Shown: piece after piece, positions 62,205-64,000 of the stretch
How the letters are laid out: each line of letters starts with the position of its first letter
How positions within the stretch are numbered: position 1 is the stretch's first letter
Assembly (NCBI RefSeq): GCF_014699035.1
Contig: NZ_JACXAA010000009.1
Coordinates: 186,001 to 250,000 of the forward strand
Direction: 5' to 3'
DNA length: 64,000 bases
Origin: Spirosoma validum
GTDB lineage: Bacteria; Bacteroidota; Bacteroidia; Cytophagales; Spirosomataceae
Position numbers and translations under genes: made by a program
The notes under the pieces: model-generated
Told to the model about the DNA's origin: nothing
Database searches by the model: none
What the model saw: only the letters and a program-made list of their open reading frames with translations

Positions 62205-62824
62205 GGCAGAATGATTGGTCTAAACGTAAATCAGATACTGCTTAATCAAGTGAAGGGCAACCTGTTTCCTACTTGTTGGTCTATTCACAGAGAAAAGTTT
62301 TTACGAAGCGGTTTATACTTAAGGGAAATCCCCAGAGGGATGCATCTAAAAAAGCGTACCAAATTCGTCATGGGGTGAGCAGTAGAAATTGATACCCGTT
62401 TGCGATAACTTTATTCGATTCTCGTTTCGTTTAAGTAGCTGGTACATTGCGAAAAGGTACAAGTTTATAAATATCCATATGGTTGATCTTCAGGACTCTA
62501 TCTCCTATTTTGACTTGTCTAGAAAAAGAAAAATATGCTGTCAAAACATTGCTATTTACGAAAGCTTCGGCGCCCAATTCGTTGATAACCCGGTGATTAG
62601 CCTTCTGAGAGATACCGCTTGTCAGCGAACCGCCGATGCGGCTCAATGATGCCTAGGTGGCCACCATAGCAGTCATAGGGATCTTTCGGTTGGATTTTTG
62701 TCCTTTCAGGAAACGAAACGCTTTCAACTTGATTGACCATTTTCTTTATGTCTATCCAAAGCCTACGCATTTTATATTACATTGTATCCACTTCGACAAG
62801 CGTCGACTAACTCCTCCTAAATCT
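62205..62824. other. Intergenic region, no firmly supported gene
   Basis: 620 bp. A minus-strand open frame 62431-62646 (TTG start, KIGDRVLKINHMDIYKLVPF) is the most protein-like, but no family was recognised. It holds the upstream region of the di-heme peroxidase. Confidence 0.35.
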
Positions 62825-62944
62825 ATGAAGTACGTTATCTATTGGTTAGTTGTCCTCTTAAAGCTTTTGGGCTACGTGGCTATCCCTGTCATTGTGATAC
62901 TAGGCATTCGGGCTATCATTAAGAATACGCATAAGGGTGGCTAA
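62825..62944 (+). CDS. 39-residue single-helix membrane protein
   Basis: ATG 62825: MKYVIYWLVVLLKLLGYVAI, then PVIVILGIRAIIKNTHKGG. One long hydrophobic helix and a basic tail. The frame is open upstream, but that part is not protein-like. It resembles small membrane proteins seen across Bacteroidota in size only; function unknown. Confidence 0.4.
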   Translation: MKYVIYWLVVLLKLLGYVAIPVIVILGIRAIIKNTHKGG

Positions 62945-63376
62945 GCTAACCAGATCCTGATGTGCCATTAAAGCCGTAATTGCTTCACTGGCCAGGCCAT
63001 CATGGGCTTTTGGTACTAATACGATGCAACAAGCGAGCAGGCCTATAGGCCTGAAGTATGATTTAGATTTATTTCTTTAGTTAAACTTTATTTATAACTA
63101 AAAAAGCAGATTATAAAAATAGTACTTTACTGTTTCTTAAATTATAAAATGACTTATCTATTCATAAATGATTGTACTTTTCTTAGTAACCGTTCATAAA
63201 AAGCAACTATTACGTGAACACATTCAGTGTATAAATTAGATAATTGGTTAGCCGACTTAACTAGTTATTGGTGGGATTTATTGGCTCGTACCAGCGTTCA
63301 TTTTATATTTTTTTTTGATTCGGGTAAGGGTTGTCCTTCTGACGCGCGACTTAGGAAATGTACTACGTCCTAAGCT
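62945..63376. other. AT-rich intergenic region upstream of fecR
   Basis: 432 bp, very AT-rich from 63060 to 63320, with T-runs. Near the end is TTTTTTGATT followed by CGGGTAAGGGTTGTCC, like the short spacer usually found between an ECF sigma gene and its FecR partner, but no sigma gene precedes it here. Confidence 0.45.
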
Positions 63377-64000
63377 ATGAAGCCGCCATCACCTATCTCA
63401 CCTGATTTACTGGACAAATACCTGCGGAACGAATGCAACGATCAGGAAAAGGAACAGGTAGAAGCCTGGTATGCGACGCTACGTAATAAAACGGATTACA
63501 TCGATTCACTGCCTGAACAGGAACAACAGCAGCTACAGAATGAAACGTTTTTCAACATTCAGAGCCAACTGGAGGTCGACAAAAAGCATGTAGTCAGCGC
63601 TTTTTCGTTGAACTGGGCCTGGGCCGCCGGGATTGCCGCATCGATCGGGTTACTACTGGGCATCTACATTACGTATCGGGAGGCAGATTATCAATTGCTT
63701 TCCAGCTTACAAACATCATCGGTTTTTACGAGAAGCAAAGAGAAAGAGAGGATTGCTACGATCCAGTTTGTTAATCACGAATTGCGTCCTGTTGTGCGTC
63801 GTCTTCCAGATAGCAGTTCGGTTTTAATGCGGACTGGAGCCTCCATTACGTATCCCCAAAAATTTGATCCCGACAAACGGTTGGCCACATTCTCTGGGGA
63901 AGGCTTTTTTGATGTTCGAAAAGATAAATCGCGCCCGTTCTTTATTCAGAGTGGAGAAGTAAAGATCAAAGTATTAGGGACCAGTTTTAACGTAAAAGCC
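63377..64000 (+). CDS. FecR-family anti-sigma factor (3' partial)
   Basis: 208 residues to the window edge. The N-terminal cytoplasmic anti-sigma part (LLDKYLRNECNDQEKEQVEA then WYATLRNK) is followed by a membrane helix at about 78-99 (LNWAWAAGIAASIGLLLGIY). The start of the periplasmic FecR domain then reads LPDSSSVLMRTGASITYP, RLATFSGEGFFDVRKDKSRP and IKVLGTSFNVKA. It normally transmits a signal from a TonB-dependent receptor to an ECF sigma factor. No sigma gene is directly upstream; a TonB receptor gene is expected beyond the window. Confidence 0.93.
   Translation, partial: MKPPSPISPDLLDKYLRNECNDQEKEQVEAWYATLRNKTDYIDSLPEQEQQQLQNETFFNIQSQLEVDKKHVVSAFSLNWAWAAGIAASIGLLLGIYITYREADYQLLSSLQTSSVFTRSKEKERIATIQFVNHELRPVVRRLPDSSSVLMRTGASITYPQKFDPDKRLATFSGEGFFDVRKDKSRPFFIQSGEVKIKVLGTSFNVKA

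Noticed and set aside
62431..62646. Minus-strand 71-codon frame with a PDZ-like GDRVLKIN
   Set aside because: TTG start, no family pattern beyond a few residues, no context; kept only as a remark.

Overview
The window looks like chromosome from a member of the Bacteroidota, most likely a Spirosoma-like cytophagalean. That placement is an inference from family content: DUF2723, DUF4403, DUF4832/DUF4874 and DUF3050 proteins, FecR, an ECF sigma factor, a SelD/SelU pair and PorT-like barrels. Starts lack Shine-Dalgarno sequences, and some -7 elements fit the Bacteroidota TAnnTTTG consensus. GC is mid-range over most of the window, with three clearly AT-rich coding islands (about 12.1-15.6, 37.9-39.9 and 44.0-45.0 kb) and one AT-rich non-coding stretch (about 62.9-63.3 kb). 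No insertion sequence, integrase, CRISPR array or rRNA was seen. The only RNA gene found is a tRNA-Ser(UGA).

Layout. 0-7.6 kb: ribosome-hibernation-type protein (partial), a baeRF-family protein with a disturbed start, a DUF2723 membrane protein, two small genes, a GT22 glycosyltransferase and YiaA. 7.8-12.1 kb: nucleotidyltransferase, lipoprotein ending in a hairpin, and two tandem DUF5958-like paralogues. 12.2-16.2 kb: AT-rich defence-like island with a PHP-ATPase (TrlF-like), a PIN-type toxin-antitoxin pair and a truncated HigA-like antitoxin. 16.3-31.4 kb: housekeeping and stress genes, namely tRNA-Ser, purL, Uma2, inositol monophosphatase, two DUF2382 stress proteins, carboxylate-amine ligase, YfiT, DUF4403, metallophosphoesterase, AlkA, an OM barrel and the selU-selD operon. 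31.5-37.9 kb: a hydrolase, an aldo/keto reductase and a three-subunit molybdenum aldehyde/xanthine oxidoreductase operon. 38-45 kb: AT-rich unknown genes (one with a PD-(D/E)XK-like nuclease core) alternating with ordinary genes. 45-53.4 kb: sugar isomerases, lipoprotein, ADH, AraC regulator, Tag glycosylase, ECF sigma. 53.5-64 kb: antiporter, an SDR gene broken by an in-frame TAG, a purple-acid-phosphatase-like protein, a di-heme peroxidase and a partial FecR anti-sigma factor.

Two features run through the whole window. First, many gene ends carry long, near-perfect inverted repeats (16-37 bp arms) rather than ordinary short terminators. Second, the palindrome TACGTA and its extensions are strikingly common. 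The best candidates for something undescribed are the nuclease-like gene at 37987-39405 and the AT-rich gene at 44051-44947. Each sits about 70 bp downstream of a copy of the same terminator-like repeat, which suggests that accessory cargo lands just beyond these elements.
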